A stretch of 64,000 bases of DNA, taken from positions 98,233 through 162,232 of the forward strand of contig JAKSRI010000002.1 in the NCBI GenBank assembly GCA_024403695.1. The letters are read 5' to 3'. The translations under genes were made by a program, and so were the position numbers. The DNA is from Saccharofermentans sp. (GTDB lineage: Bacteria > Bacillota > Clostridia > Saccharofermentanales > Saccharofermentanaceae). Positions 32,670 through 42,286 of the stretch are shown here, in pieces (position 1 is the stretch's first letter; every line of letters starts with the position of its first letter). Below the pieces are notes generated by a model that searched no databases, had not been told where the DNA came from, and saw only the letters and a program-made list of their open reading frames with translations.

Positions 32670-32939
32670 GATTTCTCCCCTCTATGAACTATAGATTGTT
32701 TAAAACTTATATAAACTATCAGACTTTATTGGGTGTAGCAACCTAAACAGCATCATTTATTAAAAATTTTTTAAAATGAACAAAATAGCAAAAAATTTCT
32801 TTAACATATTTAGACAAAAGTTATACGATATCAATATTGTTACTTTTTATTTTTATATATATACATGCGGTTCGTATTATCTTTTGTTGTAAAAAGATGT
32901 AAAATACAGAGTACTATCCATTGTAAAGGTAATTATTAA

Positions 32940-34829
32940 ATGCGTACTCATAAAGAGGTTGTTATCCCACATTCTGTTCTGATGTCTGTTCAAAGTCCTG
33001 GACGATACGTTGGAGGGGAAGTCAACAGAATTATCAAAGAGAATATTGTCAAGGCATTAGAGGATACTGGATTTACTAGTGCTGTAAGAATTGCATTCTG
33101 TTTTCCTGATGTCTATGAGATTGGAATGAGCAATCTCGCTATGCAGATATTATATAAGGTGTTTAACGAGCCAGAATGGTGTAGCTGTGAGAGATCTTTT
33201 TCTCCGTGGCCTGATATGGATAAGGCTATGCGTGACAATAACATCCCTTTGTACACGCTGGAGACAAAATCTCCACTGAATGAATTCGATGTTGTTTGTT
33301 TCAGTATTGGTTACGAGATGGCTTATACCAATGTCCTTCAGATGCTTGATCTCGGTGGAATTCCATTACGTGCAGCAGAGAGAAGTGATGATGACCCTGT
33401 TATTGTTTGTGGCGGACCAGTTGCATATAATATCGAGCCTATGGCAGATTTCTTTGATGCTGTTTTTATGGGTGAGGGTGAAGAAGTTGATCTCGAGCTG
33501 GCATATGAGATTAAGAAATACAAAGAAAACAATAAGAAAGACCGTCAGGCATTGCTGAGAAGACTTGCTCAGATTCCAGGCGTTTATGTACCTGCTCTTT
33601 ATAAGGACGAATACGATGAGAATGGGCGTTTTCTCAGCCTTAAACCAATTGAAGAAGGAATACCAGAGGTTATAACTAAGAGAATTATTACTGATCTTGA
33701 TAATGTTCCTTATCCCACAGAGCCTGTAGTTCCTAATATGACCACTGTACATAATAGAGCATATATTGAGCTTTTCAGAGGTTGTATCCGAGGATGCAGA
33801 TTCTGCCAGGCCGGCTATATTTACAGACCGGTAAGAGAAAAGTCGGCTCAGGTTCTTTGTGATAACGGCATTGCTATTGAGAAGAGTACAGGTTATGACG
33901 AGCTTGGTATGTTGTCGCTTTCTACAAGTGATTACACAGGTCTGGCGGAGTTGACGGATGGTCTTCTTAATGCGTATGAAGGCCACCACACAAGCCTTTC
34001 GCTGCCTTCCCTTAGAATTGATAACTTTGCCATGGAGCTTATGAAGAAGATTTCGTCCACACGTAAGTCTGGTATTACTTTCGCACCTGAGGCAGGCACT
34101 CAGAGACTTCGTGATGTCATTAATAAAGGCATAACAGAGGAGGATATCCTTAAGTCAATACGTCTTGTTTTCGAGGGCGGTTGGAGCACTATTAAGCTTT
34201 ATTTTATGCTTGGTTTGCCTACTGAGACTATGGATGACGTCAAGGGTATTGCTGATCTTGCAATTAAGATTGAGGACCTTTATTACGAAATTGCTCGTGA
34301 GAAGGATATTAAGGTTCGTCGTCCTGAGATTACTATCTCGACCTCTCTCTTTATCCCTAAGCCATTTACCGCATTTCAGTGGGAGGCACAGGACTCCATT
34401 GAGAGTCTTGGTGAGAAGCAGCGTTACCTCAAATCTCTTATTCAGAAACACAGAAGCATTAATTACAACTGGCATGGTTTCGAGACTTCTGTTTGGGAGG
34501 CTGTGCTTGCCAGAGCCGATCGCCGTCTGGCACCTGTAATCCTTGAAGGATATAAGAAAGGGTGCATTTTTGATGCGTGGGATGACATGTTTAAGTATGA
34601 GACCTGGCTTCAGGAACTGGATGCCTGCGGGCTTACTGTTGATCAATTTATCGGTGCAATTGATGTTGATGCTCCACTTGCATGGGACCACATTAATATT
34701 GGTGTAACCCGTAAGTTTTTGGCGTTGGAGCGAAAGCGTGCCTACGAGGAAAAGGTAACTCCGAACTGCCGTGAGAAGTGCGCTGGATGTGGGGCTGCAT
34801 GCTTTAAGACGGGGGTGTGCTATGAGTAA
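32940..34829 (+). CDS. B12-binding radical SAM protein (TIGR03960 family)
   Basis: A 629-residue protein. The N-terminal 220 residues form a cobalamin-binding-like domain (SIGYEMAYTNVLQMLDLGGIP, VCGGPVAYNIEPM). The radical SAM domain follows with RGCIRGCRFCQAGYIYRP (near 280; CxxxCxxC) and a long TIM-barrel part (FAPEAGTQRLRDVINKG near 385). The C-terminus has five more cysteines (CREKCAGCGAACFKTGVC). The next gene is its usual partner, a DUF2344 protein, overlapping by 8 bases. In many Clostridia the pair lies near rnG or rplU; here it is followed by a MarR operon. Its reaction is unknown. Confidence 0.87.
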   Translation: MRTHKEVVIPHSVLMSVQSPGRYVGGEVNRIIKENIVKALEDTGFTSAVRIAFCFPDVYEIGMSNLAMQILYKVFNEPEWCSCERSFSPWPDMDKAMRDNNIPLYTLETKSPLNEFDVVCFSIGYEMAYTNVLQMLDLGGIPLRAAERSDDDPVIVCGGPVAYNIEPMADFFDAVFMGEGEEVDLELAYEIKKYKENNKKDRQALLRRLAQIPGVYVPALYKDEYDENGRFLSLKPIEEGIPEVITKRIITDLDNVPYPTEPVVPNMTTVHNRAYIELFRGCIRGCRFCQAGYIYRPVREKSAQVLCDNGIAIEKSTGYDELGMLSLSTSDYTGLAELTDGLLNAYEGHHTSLSLPSLRIDNFAMELMKKISSTRKSGITFAPEAGTQRLRDVINKGITEEDILKSIRLVFEGGWSTIKLYFMLGLPTETMDDVKGIADLAIKIEDLYYEIAREKDIKVRRPEITISTSLFIPKPFTAFQWEAQDSIESLGEKQRYLKSLIQKHRSINYNWHGFETSVWEAVLARADRRLAPVILEGYKKGCIFDAWDDMFKYETWLQELDACGLTVDQFIGAIDVDAPLAWDHINIGVTRKFLALERKRAYEEKVTPNCREKCAGCGAACFKTGVCYE

Positions 34830-35559
34830 GAAAAAGCAGTATGACGAGAGAGTTCTTGCTATGACAAGACAGCAACATCTTACTCACTATGTTCTGAGAA
34901 CGAGATTCAGACGTTATGGTGCAGTGTCTTATATTGGTCATCTTGATCTTATGAACTTATTTGGCAGAACAGTGCGTAAAACAGGACTTCCTATCCTTTA
35001 TTCTCAGGGATTTAACCCACGTCCCGAAATGGTTTTCGCGCTTCCACTGGGTGTGGGCATAAATAGTGAAGGAGATTATGTTGATATCTCTATGTCAGTA
35101 AAGGTGGAGCCTGAAGAATTTATCGAGAAGATGACACCACTTCTTCCTGATGGATTGGAAATAGTATCTGTTGTATACAAAGATGAGCCAAAGAATAGCC
35201 TTATGAGCGTAGTAACTCACGCTGAGTATGCATTAGAAGCTCCTGGTATTACTGACTGTATTAAGAAAATCATGACTATGGATGTAATTGAAGTTGAGAA
35301 GAAGGCTAAGGGTAAAATTGTTACTAATGACATAAGGCCTCAGATTCTCAAATTCATTGAGGAACAGTCCACTGCCGACCGTGCTTGCCTTATGGTAATG
35401 GCAGGTTCTTCTTCTAATTTGAGACCTGAGAGTATTCTTCAGGCTTGCGTACGATATGCAGGACTAGAACAGGTACATGCCGATAATGCCGGTGTAACTA
35501 GACTTTGCCTGTATGGCGGAGAGTACCCTAATACTAAGTTAATTGAAGATTTTGTTTGA
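34822..35559 (+). CDS. Radical SAM-associated protein, DUF2344 (TIGR03936)
   Basis: A 245-residue protein with the DUF2344 signature: RTRFRRYGAVSYIGHLDLMN near 25, then LPILYSQGFNPRPEMVFALPLGVG near 60. It always goes with the radical SAM protein encoded just before it; in some bacteria the two are fused. The ATG at 34822 (8-base overlap with the upstream gene) is the likely start; an upstream in-frame ATG at 34771 lies deep inside the previous gene. Function unknown, but a role in RNA modification has been suggested from gene context. Confidence 0.85.
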   Translation: MSKKKQYDERVLAMTRQQHLTHYVLRTRFRRYGAVSYIGHLDLMNLFGRTVRKTGLPILYSQGFNPRPEMVFALPLGVGINSEGDYVDISMSVKVEPEEFIEKMTPLLPDGLEIVSVVYKDEPKNSLMSVVTHAEYALEAPGITDCIKKIMTMDVIEVEKKAKGKIVTNDIRPQILKFIEEQSTADRACLMVMAGSSSNLRPESILQACVRYAGLEQVHADNAGVTRLCLYGGEYPNTKLIEDFV

Positions 35560-35571
35560 CTAGGGTATAAT
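35543..35571 (+). promoter_or_regulatory. Promoter of the MarR/ACP operon
   Basis: TTGAAG (35543-35548), 17 bases, TATAAT (35566-35571). It overlaps the end of the DUF2344 gene and begins a new transcription unit. Confidence 0.7.
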
Positions 35572-35606
35572 ATTACGATTAATTTTTGTGGAAGGGAGGT
35601 AATCCG

Positions 35607-36128
35607 ATGACAGAACAGGAAATGGAGATGGCCGATTGCTTGGTCCGTATCTTTGAGAACGTTCTTATAACTGAAGAAATGTCTCTTCAGAAGGGTTATT
35701 TCCCAGATTTATCACTAGCAGAGATGCATGCACTTGATGCTATAGGTCCTTATGAGACAAGAACTATGTCTGAGACAGCTGCTATTCTTGGTATTACAAC
35801 TGGAACACTGACTGTAGCTGTAGAAAGACTTGTACGTAAGGGATTTGTCGAGCGTAAGCGTGATGAGAAGGACAGAAGAATTGTCAGAATCTCCCTTACG
35901 AGACAGGGTAAAGTAGCTTGCAGAATGCATGGAAAGTACCATAGAGTTCTTGCCAGAAGAGCTTTGGATCCTTGTAATGAGGAAGAGGCAAAGCTTTTAC
36001 TCAGAATGGTACATGATGTGGATGATTTCCTTGCTGCACAGGCAAAGAAATACAATGAACGAGAGAGTTTAAGAAAAACAGCAAAGGAAGTTGCTGGAGA
36101 AAAGAGAAGGAGACAGAACAATGGATGA
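35607..36128 (+). CDS. MarR-family regulator, possibly FabT-like
   Basis: A 173-residue winged-helix regulator. The DNA-binding helices are at MSETAAILGITTGTLTVAVERLVRKGFVER (in two parts, near 52-80), followed by the wing DEKDRRIVRISLTRQGK. The tail is basic. The ATG at 35607 is preferred because GGGAGG lies before it. The next genes code for an acyl carrier protein and a diacylglycerol kinase, so control of lipid synthesis (as by FabT, which is also a MarR member) is a reasonable guess. It overlaps the acyl carrier protein gene by 8 bases. Confidence 0.75.
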   Translation: MTEQEMEMADCLVRIFENVLITEEMSLQKGYFPDLSLAEMHALDAIGPYETRTMSETAAILGITTGTLTVAVERLVRKGFVERKRDEKDRRIVRISLTRQGKVACRMHGKYHRVLARRALDPCNEEEAKLLLRMVHDVDDFLAAQAKKYNERESLRKTAKEVAGEKRRRQNNG

Positions 36129-36420
36129 TGGCGCGGGGCCTAGTAACTCTATGGACACAGAGGACATTTTAGAAAAGAAAGATAAGATTTTTGAGGATGT
36201 CCTAAATATGTTGGTTGATAAGCTTAATATCTCTCCAACAGATATTCATATCGATACAGATGTAAGAGAAGAACTGATGTTTGACTCACTTGATCTTTAT
36301 GAGTTAGTTATAGATATTGAAGAAGCTTATGATATACGATTACCAGATGAGGACCTCGATAATATTGTTCATGTTCAGGACGTCGTTGATCTGATATATA
36401 CACTATCGACTAGTTGTTAA
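36121..36420 (+). CDS. Acyl carrier protein-like protein
   Basis: A 99-residue protein, starting with about 18 less conserved residues and then a four-helix ACP domain. MFDSLDLYELVIDIEEAY contains the serine (D-S-L) that receives the 4'-phosphopantetheine arm. LPDEDLDNIVHVQDVVDLI is helix three to four. An ACP for fatty acid or lipid synthesis is likely, although not necessarily the main AcpP, because no fab genes are nearby. AAGGAG precedes the ATG by 9 bases. An alternative start at 36151 would remove the extra N-terminus. Confidence 0.8.
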   Translation: MDDGAGPSNSMDTEDILEKKDKIFEDVLNMLVDKLNISPTDIHIDTDVREELMFDSLDLYELVIDIEEAYDIRLPDEDLDNIVHVQDVVDLIYTLSTSC

Positions 36421-36451
36421 TTTGTGATTGCAGCTTTGGGGGGAAGACTGT

Positions 36452-37447
36452 ATGAGATATTTCCTTATTATAAACAGCCGTTCTAATCCGCGAAGACTCG
36501 CGGGTATTGATGATGCAATCAATAAGGTTTCCCAATATAATTCAGACTTGAGAGCTAGAATTGAACTTCGATACACTGAGTATGCTGGTCATGCATGCGA
36601 TATTGCTTCAGAGATTGCTGAACAGTATGGTGAGAATGCAGCAGTTGTAGTTTGTGGTGGTGATGGTTCTATTCACGAAGTTGCTAACGTTCTGACCTTT
36701 ACAAAAACACCACTAATCTGCATCCCTTTTGGTACAGGTAATGATTTTGCAAAGTCTGTATTACCTCCTAAGAAATATTGGAACACTGAAGATCTTTTAA
36801 AAATGTTAGATAAGGTAACATATCGTAAAATCGATATGGTTAAATTGGACAGCTTTAATGTTATGGGTGGCCATAATCGTAACTGGTCAGCTTTTTCTAA
36901 TAATGTTGCCTCTATTGGGCTTGATACAAAGGTTCAGGCTATGGCTAAGGCAATAGTTCTTGCAAAGAATACAAAGTTTAACCGAAGCACAGCATATGCG
37001 CGTTCTGCTCTTAAATGCATTTTTGGCAAGCGTTCTTCTAACTTTAAGTACACTCTGGAACTGGAAGATGGTTCTATTTATGAGAGTAGTACAGATTCTC
37101 ATACATTAATGAGTATTTGTAATGCTTCATATTACGGAAACGGATTTATTCCAGCGCCTTTTGCCAAGTTGGATGATGGATTGGCAGATGTATGCGTAAT
37201 TGATAATGTTGGCATTTTACGTGCTTTGTTCCTTGTAACACTTTATAAGTTCGGTAAGCATGCCGGTCATAAGTGTGTTCATACATTTAAAGTTACTTCA
37301 GGAACAGTTACTTCTACAGATCCTTCAACCCAGCTTATGGGAAATTATGATGGTGAAGATTTCTTTGGAAACAGAATCAGATTTGAGGTCAATCCTGGTG
37401 CACTGACCCTCGGTTTTTTCCCAGGAAGTGTGGCAAATAATGGCTGA
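36452..37447 (+). CDS. Diacylglycerol/lipid kinase (DagK/YegS family)
   Basis: A 331-residue kinase of the DAGK catalytic family. FLIINSRSNP begins the fold; VVCGGDGSIHEVANVL (near 70) is the nucleotide-binding GGDG loop; CIPFGTGNDFAKS (near 100) is the second family motif. It would phosphorylate diacylglycerol or a related lipid, returning it to phospholipid synthesis. The ATG at 36452 follows a GGGGGGAAG site. It overlaps the EAL-domain gene by 8 bases. Confidence 0.85.
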   Translation: MRYFLIINSRSNPRRLAGIDDAINKVSQYNSDLRARIELRYTEYAGHACDIASEIAEQYGENAAVVVCGGDGSIHEVANVLTFTKTPLICIPFGTGNDFAKSVLPPKKYWNTEDLLKMLDKVTYRKIDMVKLDSFNVMGGHNRNWSAFSNNVASIGLDTKVQAMAKAIVLAKNTKFNRSTAYARSALKCIFGKRSSNFKYTLELEDGSIYESSTDSHTLMSICNASYYGNGFIPAPFAKLDDGLADVCVIDNVGILRALFLVTLYKFGKHAGHKCVHTFKVTSGTVTSTDPSTQLMGNYDGEDFFGNRIRFEVNPGALTLGFFPGSVANNG

Positions 37448-39335
37448 TGTTAGCATTCTTACATGTACACTTATCTTTGATCTGATAATTTTGGTGTACT
37501 TTATTTTTACACATAAATCTTATAAGGGTCATGTTAAGGTGTTTCTTGTACTATTTGCGAGTATTGTAATAAGTACTGCTTGTAGTCTTACATCATCATG
37601 CTTTGATCACTATCCTGTAGTACCTGAGAAACTGGTGATAATTCCTTATACTGCGGATTTTTTCTATTTTGTTTTCCATAATATTTTGCCATTCATGTAT
37701 TGTGTATATGTCATGATCGTAGATGGTCGTGGCCTTAGAATGAAGAAGATTTCATTTCTATTCTTTCTTGCACCAATCGTAATTGCAGAGATTCTCTCGC
37801 TTCTTACTCCATTTATGAATCTTGTTTTCTACTACGATGAGAATGGTCATTTTGCTCGTGGTCCATATGAAATTGTTATTTACGCAGCTGCAGGTATTTA
37901 TGTTGGTATTGCGATTTACTATATGATTCGTTATCGTAATGCACTTACAACTAAGAATAATATCGTACTTTGGATGTTCTTTGGTTCAGCATTTATTGGT
38001 GTGGTAATTCAGATGCTTCGTAAAGAAATGAAGGTTGAGCTCTTCGCAGAATCTTTGGCCCTTTTGGGACTTATCTTTACGATTGAAAATGAAGTTGAAC
38101 TTCTGGATCCTGCATCTAAGGTTTATAATCGTCAGGCATTTTATATTGATAGTCGTAAGTTTATTACAACACGTGATGAATACGCAGTTATTACACTTAA
38201 CATTACTGACTTCCGTCTTTATGCCAAGATGCTTTCCTATGGTAAGACAGCAGCGGTCCTTGATACTCTTATTAATTGGCTTAATGGTCTAAATTCTGAG
38301 ATTACAATCTATCGTATATCAACTACTAAGTTTGCACTCATTTGCCTTTATGAAGATAAGGCTGAGGTGGATGTAATTGTTGATGCTATTAAAGCTAGAT
38401 TTGATGAGGGTTGGACTCATGGTGGTGTGGACATTGACTTTAATGTGCTTATTGGTGTGGCATTTGTTCCTGCTGAAATTGATAATCCTGATAAGCTTCT
38501 TATGTTTGCACAGGAAAATCTTAAGGACAGAGGAGACGGTGTTTTCCGTGGTGAGGATCTAGTTGCATTTGATCGAAAGGGAAGGGTAGAGATTGCACTT
38601 CGCCGAGCAATCGATAATAAAGCATTTAAGGTCTATTATCAGCCAATATGGTGTGTAGAGGATGAGAAGTTCCATACAGCTGAAGCTCTCGTAAGACTTG
38701 AGGATAAGAATCTTGGATTTATTCCTCCAGATGAGTTTATTGGTATAGCTGAGGAGACGGGTCTTATATCTCAGATTGGACTTATTGTATTTGAAGATGT
38801 ATGCAGATTTATTCGCGATAATGCTCAGAAGCTAGGCATCGAGTATATTGAGATTAATCTTAGTCTTTATCAGCTTTTAAATTCAAATATTAGTGAAGAG
38901 TTTTCAGCGATTATGAAGAAGTATGGGGTAAAACCTTCACAGATTAATTTGGAACTTACTGAGACGGTTTCTCCTGATCTTAGTAATACGGTGGCTGAGA
39001 GTATTGATAAGATTCGAAATCTCGGAATATCTTTCTCACTTGATGATTATGGAACTGGTTATTCTAATCTCCAGTATCTTGTAAAAATGGATTTTGCAAA
39101 TATTAAGATAGATAAGTTCCTTTTGTGGAATGCTGTGAAGAGTGATTCTTCAGCTATCATCTTCCGTGATTCATCAGGTCTTATGCGTAAGTTGGGTATG
39201 GATGTTATTCAAGAGGGAGTAGAGGACAAAGAACAGCTGGATATGTCAATTGCGGCTGGTGCTTCTTATATTCAGGGGTATTACTTCAGTAAGCCTCTTC
39301 CTGAAGAGCAGTACATTGCTTTCCTTCAGCAGTAA
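37440..39335 (+). CDS. Membrane c-di-GMP phosphodiesterase (degenerate GGDEF plus EAL)
   Basis: A 631-residue protein: six to seven transmembrane helices (1-215), a GGDEF-like domain (about 220-370) and an EAL domain (about 385-631). The GGDEF site is replaced by ISTTKF, so cyclase activity is not expected. The EAL site is complete: EALVRL, EINLS, LTETVSPD, LDDYGTGYSNL, IKIDK and EGVEDKEQL. It should degrade c-di-GMP, with the dead GGDEF perhaps sensing GTP. The ATG at 37440 overlaps the kinase stop; an alternative GTG at 37428 has too short a spacing. It links second-messenger signalling with the lipid operon. Confidence 0.85.
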   Translation: MADVSILTCTLIFDLIILVYFIFTHKSYKGHVKVFLVLFASIVISTACSLTSSCFDHYPVVPEKLVIIPYTADFFYFVFHNILPFMYCVYVMIVDGRGLRMKKISFLFFLAPIVIAEILSLLTPFMNLVFYYDENGHFARGPYEIVIYAAAGIYVGIAIYYMIRYRNALTTKNNIVLWMFFGSAFIGVVIQMLRKEMKVELFAESLALLGLIFTIENEVELLDPASKVYNRQAFYIDSRKFITTRDEYAVITLNITDFRLYAKMLSYGKTAAVLDTLINWLNGLNSEITIYRISTTKFALICLYEDKAEVDVIVDAIKARFDEGWTHGGVDIDFNVLIGVAFVPAEIDNPDKLLMFAQENLKDRGDGVFRGEDLVAFDRKGRVEIALRRAIDNKAFKVYYQPIWCVEDEKFHTAEALVRLEDKNLGFIPPDEFIGIAEETGLISQIGLIVFEDVCRFIRDNAQKLGIEYIEINLSLYQLLNSNISEEFSAIMKKYGVKPSQINLELTETVSPDLSNTVAESIDKIRNLGISFSLDDYGTGYSNLQYLVKMDFANIKIDKFLLWNAVKSDSSAIIFRDSSGLMRKLGMDVIQEGVEDKEQLDMSIAAGASYIQGYYFSKPLPEEQYIAFLQQ

Positions 39336-39353
39336 TTAATAGTTTGGCATAAA

Positions 39354-39380
39354 TAAAGACCTCGCTTGGCGAGGTCTTTA
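39354..39380. terminator. Bidirectional terminator between the EAL gene and plsC
   Basis: AAAGACCTCGC, loop TTG, GCGAGGTCTTT; serves both converging genes. Confidence 0.87.
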
Positions 39381-39385
39381 TAGTT

Positions 39386-40099
39386 TTACTTTTCTGGATC
39401 GAAATACATATCTTCCATTTTGTGTTCCCATTCAGCATATGCTGCTGTAAGTTTATGTGGGTCGTTATCGTAATCTTCACCCTTTAATGGTTCTCCGACA
39501 TGGATTACAAGCTTTCTTCTCTTAAAAGGTGCCTTCCATGGCTTTGGCCACTTCTGTCCCTTAGGCCAAATTTGGTATGCACCAGAAATATAGATTGGTA
39601 CCATAGGAACGTTTGCCTTGATAGCAATGTAAGCGGCACCGTCCTTCATTTCGCCTAGTTTACCGTGGTCGCATCTTGTTCCCTCAGGGAATACAAAGCA
39701 GATGTTTCCGTTCTCAACCTCTTTCTTAGCTTTGATAAGTCCACGAACTGGATTACCAAAACGATCTACTGCGATACCACGACCTACTCTAACAATGAGA
39801 CGGCCAAGCCAGCCGTAATCTGTCTCGAGGTCAGAGGCAACAAGAGCACACATCCATTTGAAGTGTCCCTTAGGAAGGTACTTGGCAATAAGCACACCGT
39901 CAGCAAAACACTGATGGTTAGAAGCTACGACGTATGGATTATTCTTAGGGAAATTTTCACGTCCTTGGCAGCTGAACTTTGTTGTCACATCTGTCATGAG
40001 AAGAAAAACAATCTTAGCAAGGTTGCCGCTAATTCCACGTGGTGTAGGATATTGGTGTTCTAGCTTAGCCTTTTCTTCCTTCTTAGTGTTGTCACTCAT
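39386..40099 (-). CDS. 1-acylglycerol-3-phosphate acyltransferase (PlsC-like)
   Basis: A 237-residue acyltransferase. ASNHQCFADGVLIAKYL has the catalytic H-x4-D; VGRGIAVDRFG and VFPEGTRCDHGKLGEMKDGA supply the substrate-binding motifs, and VPMVPIYISGAY the last one. It adds the second acyl chain to lysophosphatidic acid at the membrane. It is encoded opposite to the acyl-CoA synthetase gene, with about 170 AT-rich bases between them. Together with the ACP, DagK and FadD-like genes it makes this a lipid region. Confidence 0.87.
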   Translation of the reverse strand: MSDNTKKEEKAKLEHQYPTPRGISGNLAKIVFLLMTDVTTKFSCQGRENFPKNNPYVVASNHQCFADGVLIAKYLPKGHFKWMCALVASDLETDYGWLGRLIVRVGRGIAVDRFGNPVRGLIKAKKEVENGNICFVFPEGTRCDHGKLGEMKDGAAYIAIKANVPMVPIYISGAYQIWPKGQKWPKPWKAPFKRRKLVIHVGEPLKGEDYDNDPHKLTAAYAEWEHKMEDMYFDPEK

Positions 40100-40270
40100 A
40101 AGTATTAATTCTCTCCATGTTGAGCCCGATTTAATGGACTACTGTATATATAATAATAATAAAAGGAAAAAACACAAATATTTTTTTAAATTTGCCATAG
40201 AATTATTGTTTACTTGAATAAAGAGTAATGATATATTTTGATATACAAAATAATTTACGGAGGGCACTCT

Positions 40271-42142
40271 ATGCCGACTGTTACAGGTACGCCGGTCTTT
40301 GAAGCCAAGAGATACGACAACTTAAAAGATCTTATTATGACTTCTTGTGAGAAGAATGCTGCTCTTGATGCATTTATATTCAGAAGATCACCTAAGGATT
40401 CTGAAGTGCATAAGACATTTGCTCAGTATGGTGAGGATATTAAGTCCTTTGCTACATATATTCTTAATAGTGAATTTTCAGGTCAGAATCTTTCCGTAGT
40501 AGGAGAGAACTCTTATGAGTGGCATGTTGCTAACAATTCAATTCTTTTCTCTGATAGTGTGAGTGTTCCACTCGATAGAATGCTTCCAGAAGATGAACTT
40601 GTAGCACTTCTCGAGAGAGCAGAGAGTAAGTTCATCGTATTCCATCAGAAACACTATCCAATGATGAAATCTATTCATGCTAAGCAGGTTGCTGGTGAGA
40701 ATAAGGTTTGTGTTAAGAAGTATGTATGCATGTATCCGGAAGGAATTTCCAAGAATGAAACTTGGGAAGAGGATGATACATTTGTAAGTATTTATACTCT
40801 TATTGAAGAGGGCCGTAAGCTTAGAGAAGCAGGCGATGACAAATTTGAGAAAGTTGTTATTGATCCAGAACAGACAAGAATTATCCTCTTTACTTCTGGT
40901 ACAACATCCATGAGTAAGGGTGTACTGCTTTCTCAGAAGAATATTGTAAGTAATGTTTATTACATCACTTCAACACTTTATGTTAAGCCAGGAGATAGAT
41001 TCTTCTCTATCTTGCCTTTGCACCACACATTTGAGAATACTATTGATTTCTTCCTTCTCTCTATGGGTTGTACATGCTGCCTTTCTGATGGACTCAGATA
41101 TGTAGTTAAGAACCTTCAGGAGTGGCATCCAGATGTATGTATTTCCGTTCCACTTCTCTATGAGAATATTTACGGTAAGATTCAGGATGGTATTAAGGAG
41201 TCTGGTAAGGAAAAACTTATTAAGGTAATGGTCCCAATCACTAAATTCCTTTGTAAGATTGGTATCGATATCAGAAGAGGTATTTTTAAGGATATTCTCG
41301 ACAAGCTCGGTGGTAACATTCGTCTTGTAGTTATCGGTGGTGCTGCTATCGATAAGCGTTATATCGATTTCTTTACTAACTTTGGTATTGATTTCTTCCA
41401 GGGTTACGGTCTTACTGAGACAGCACCGGTTATTTCTACAACAAGTACAGCTTGTAATGTTCATGGTTCTGTTGGTCGTCCTATGAGAGACATTTCTGTG
41501 GCGATTGCTGATGAGGACGGTAAGCCATCTAAGGCTAAGAATGGTCCAAAGAATGTTGGTGAGATTATCACTAAGTCTGACTGTGTAATGCAGGGATATT
41601 ACCGTAACCCTGAGGCTACAGCAGAGGTTATTGATGAGGATGGCTGGTTCCATACAGGTGATATGGGTTATATCGATAAGACTGGCAGTATCCATATCAC
41701 AGGTCGTGTTAAGTCAATGATCGTTCTCACTTCTGGTAAGAAGGCTTTCCCTGAGGAGATTGAGTCTCTTATTACTGAGATTAAGGGTGTTAATGAGGCG
41801 TTCGTATGGGGTGGTCGAAATGATCGTGAGGCCATCGATATCTGCGCTAAGCTTCTTATTAACCGTGAGGAGATTGCTTCTGCACTTGGTCAGAAAACAG
41901 TTCCTACAGATGAGGAGATTTCAGCTTATCTTAATGATGCAATGCATGAAGTTAATCATAAGATGCCATCATATAAGATTGTTCGTAACTTTGTATTCTC
42001 TGAGAAGGATATGATTAAGACAACTACCCTTAAGATTCGTCGTCCTAAGGAGCAGGCTGCAATTGAGGAGATGCTTAAGAATGCAGGAACAAATATGAGA
42101 GATATGAACGGTACAAATCTTGACAGACTTATTAGTAAATAA
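40271..42142 (+). CDS. Long-chain acyl-CoA (AMP-forming) synthetase
   Basis: A 623-residue adenylate-forming enzyme. LFTSGTTSMSKGVLLSQKN (near 205) is the P-loop; FFQGYGLTETAPVIS (near 375) is the A5 motif; EDGWFHTGDMGYID (near 455) is the A7 motif; ITGRVKSMIVLTSGKKAFPE follows with the hinge and a lysine-rich region near the end. It most resembles long-chain acyl-CoA synthetases (FadD15 type), which activate fatty acids with ATP and CoA. GGAGGG precedes the ATG at 40271; an upstream in-frame start at 40238 lacks this spacing. It is monocistronic. Confidence 0.85.
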   Translation: MPTVTGTPVFEAKRYDNLKDLIMTSCEKNAALDAFIFRRSPKDSEVHKTFAQYGEDIKSFATYILNSEFSGQNLSVVGENSYEWHVANNSILFSDSVSVPLDRMLPEDELVALLERAESKFIVFHQKHYPMMKSIHAKQVAGENKVCVKKYVCMYPEGISKNETWEEDDTFVSIYTLIEEGRKLREAGDDKFEKVVIDPEQTRIILFTSGTTSMSKGVLLSQKNIVSNVYYITSTLYVKPGDRFFSILPLHHTFENTIDFFLLSMGCTCCLSDGLRYVVKNLQEWHPDVCISVPLLYENIYGKIQDGIKESGKEKLIKVMVPITKFLCKIGIDIRRGIFKDILDKLGGNIRLVVIGGAAIDKRYIDFFTNFGIDFFQGYGLTETAPVISTTSTACNVHGSVGRPMRDISVAIADEDGKPSKAKNGPKNVGEIITKSDCVMQGYYRNPEATAEVIDEDGWFHTGDMGYIDKTGSIHITGRVKSMIVLTSGKKAFPEEIESLITEIKGVNEAFVWGGRNDREAIDICAKLLINREEIASALGQKTVPTDEEISAYLNDAMHEVNHKMPSYKIVRNFVFSEKDMIKTTTLKIRRPKEQAAIEEMLKNAGTNMRDMNGTNLDRLISK

Positions 42143-42172
42143 TCTTTTTGATTATATGGGCAAATGAAGATT

Positions 42173-42209
42173 CCCGGTGTTATCTGATAACATCGGGTTC
42201 TTTGTTTTT
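42173..42209 (+). terminator. Terminator of the acyl-CoA synthetase gene
   Basis: CCCGGTGTTAT, loop CTG, ATAACATCGGG (one mismatch), then TTCTTTGTTTTTA. Confidence 0.83.
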
Positions 42210-42286
42210 ATGTGTCCTTTTAATGGAACAACTTTTTTTCTCTCATCGGCTATAATGATAATGTAAGAAATATTTCGAGGTTATTT

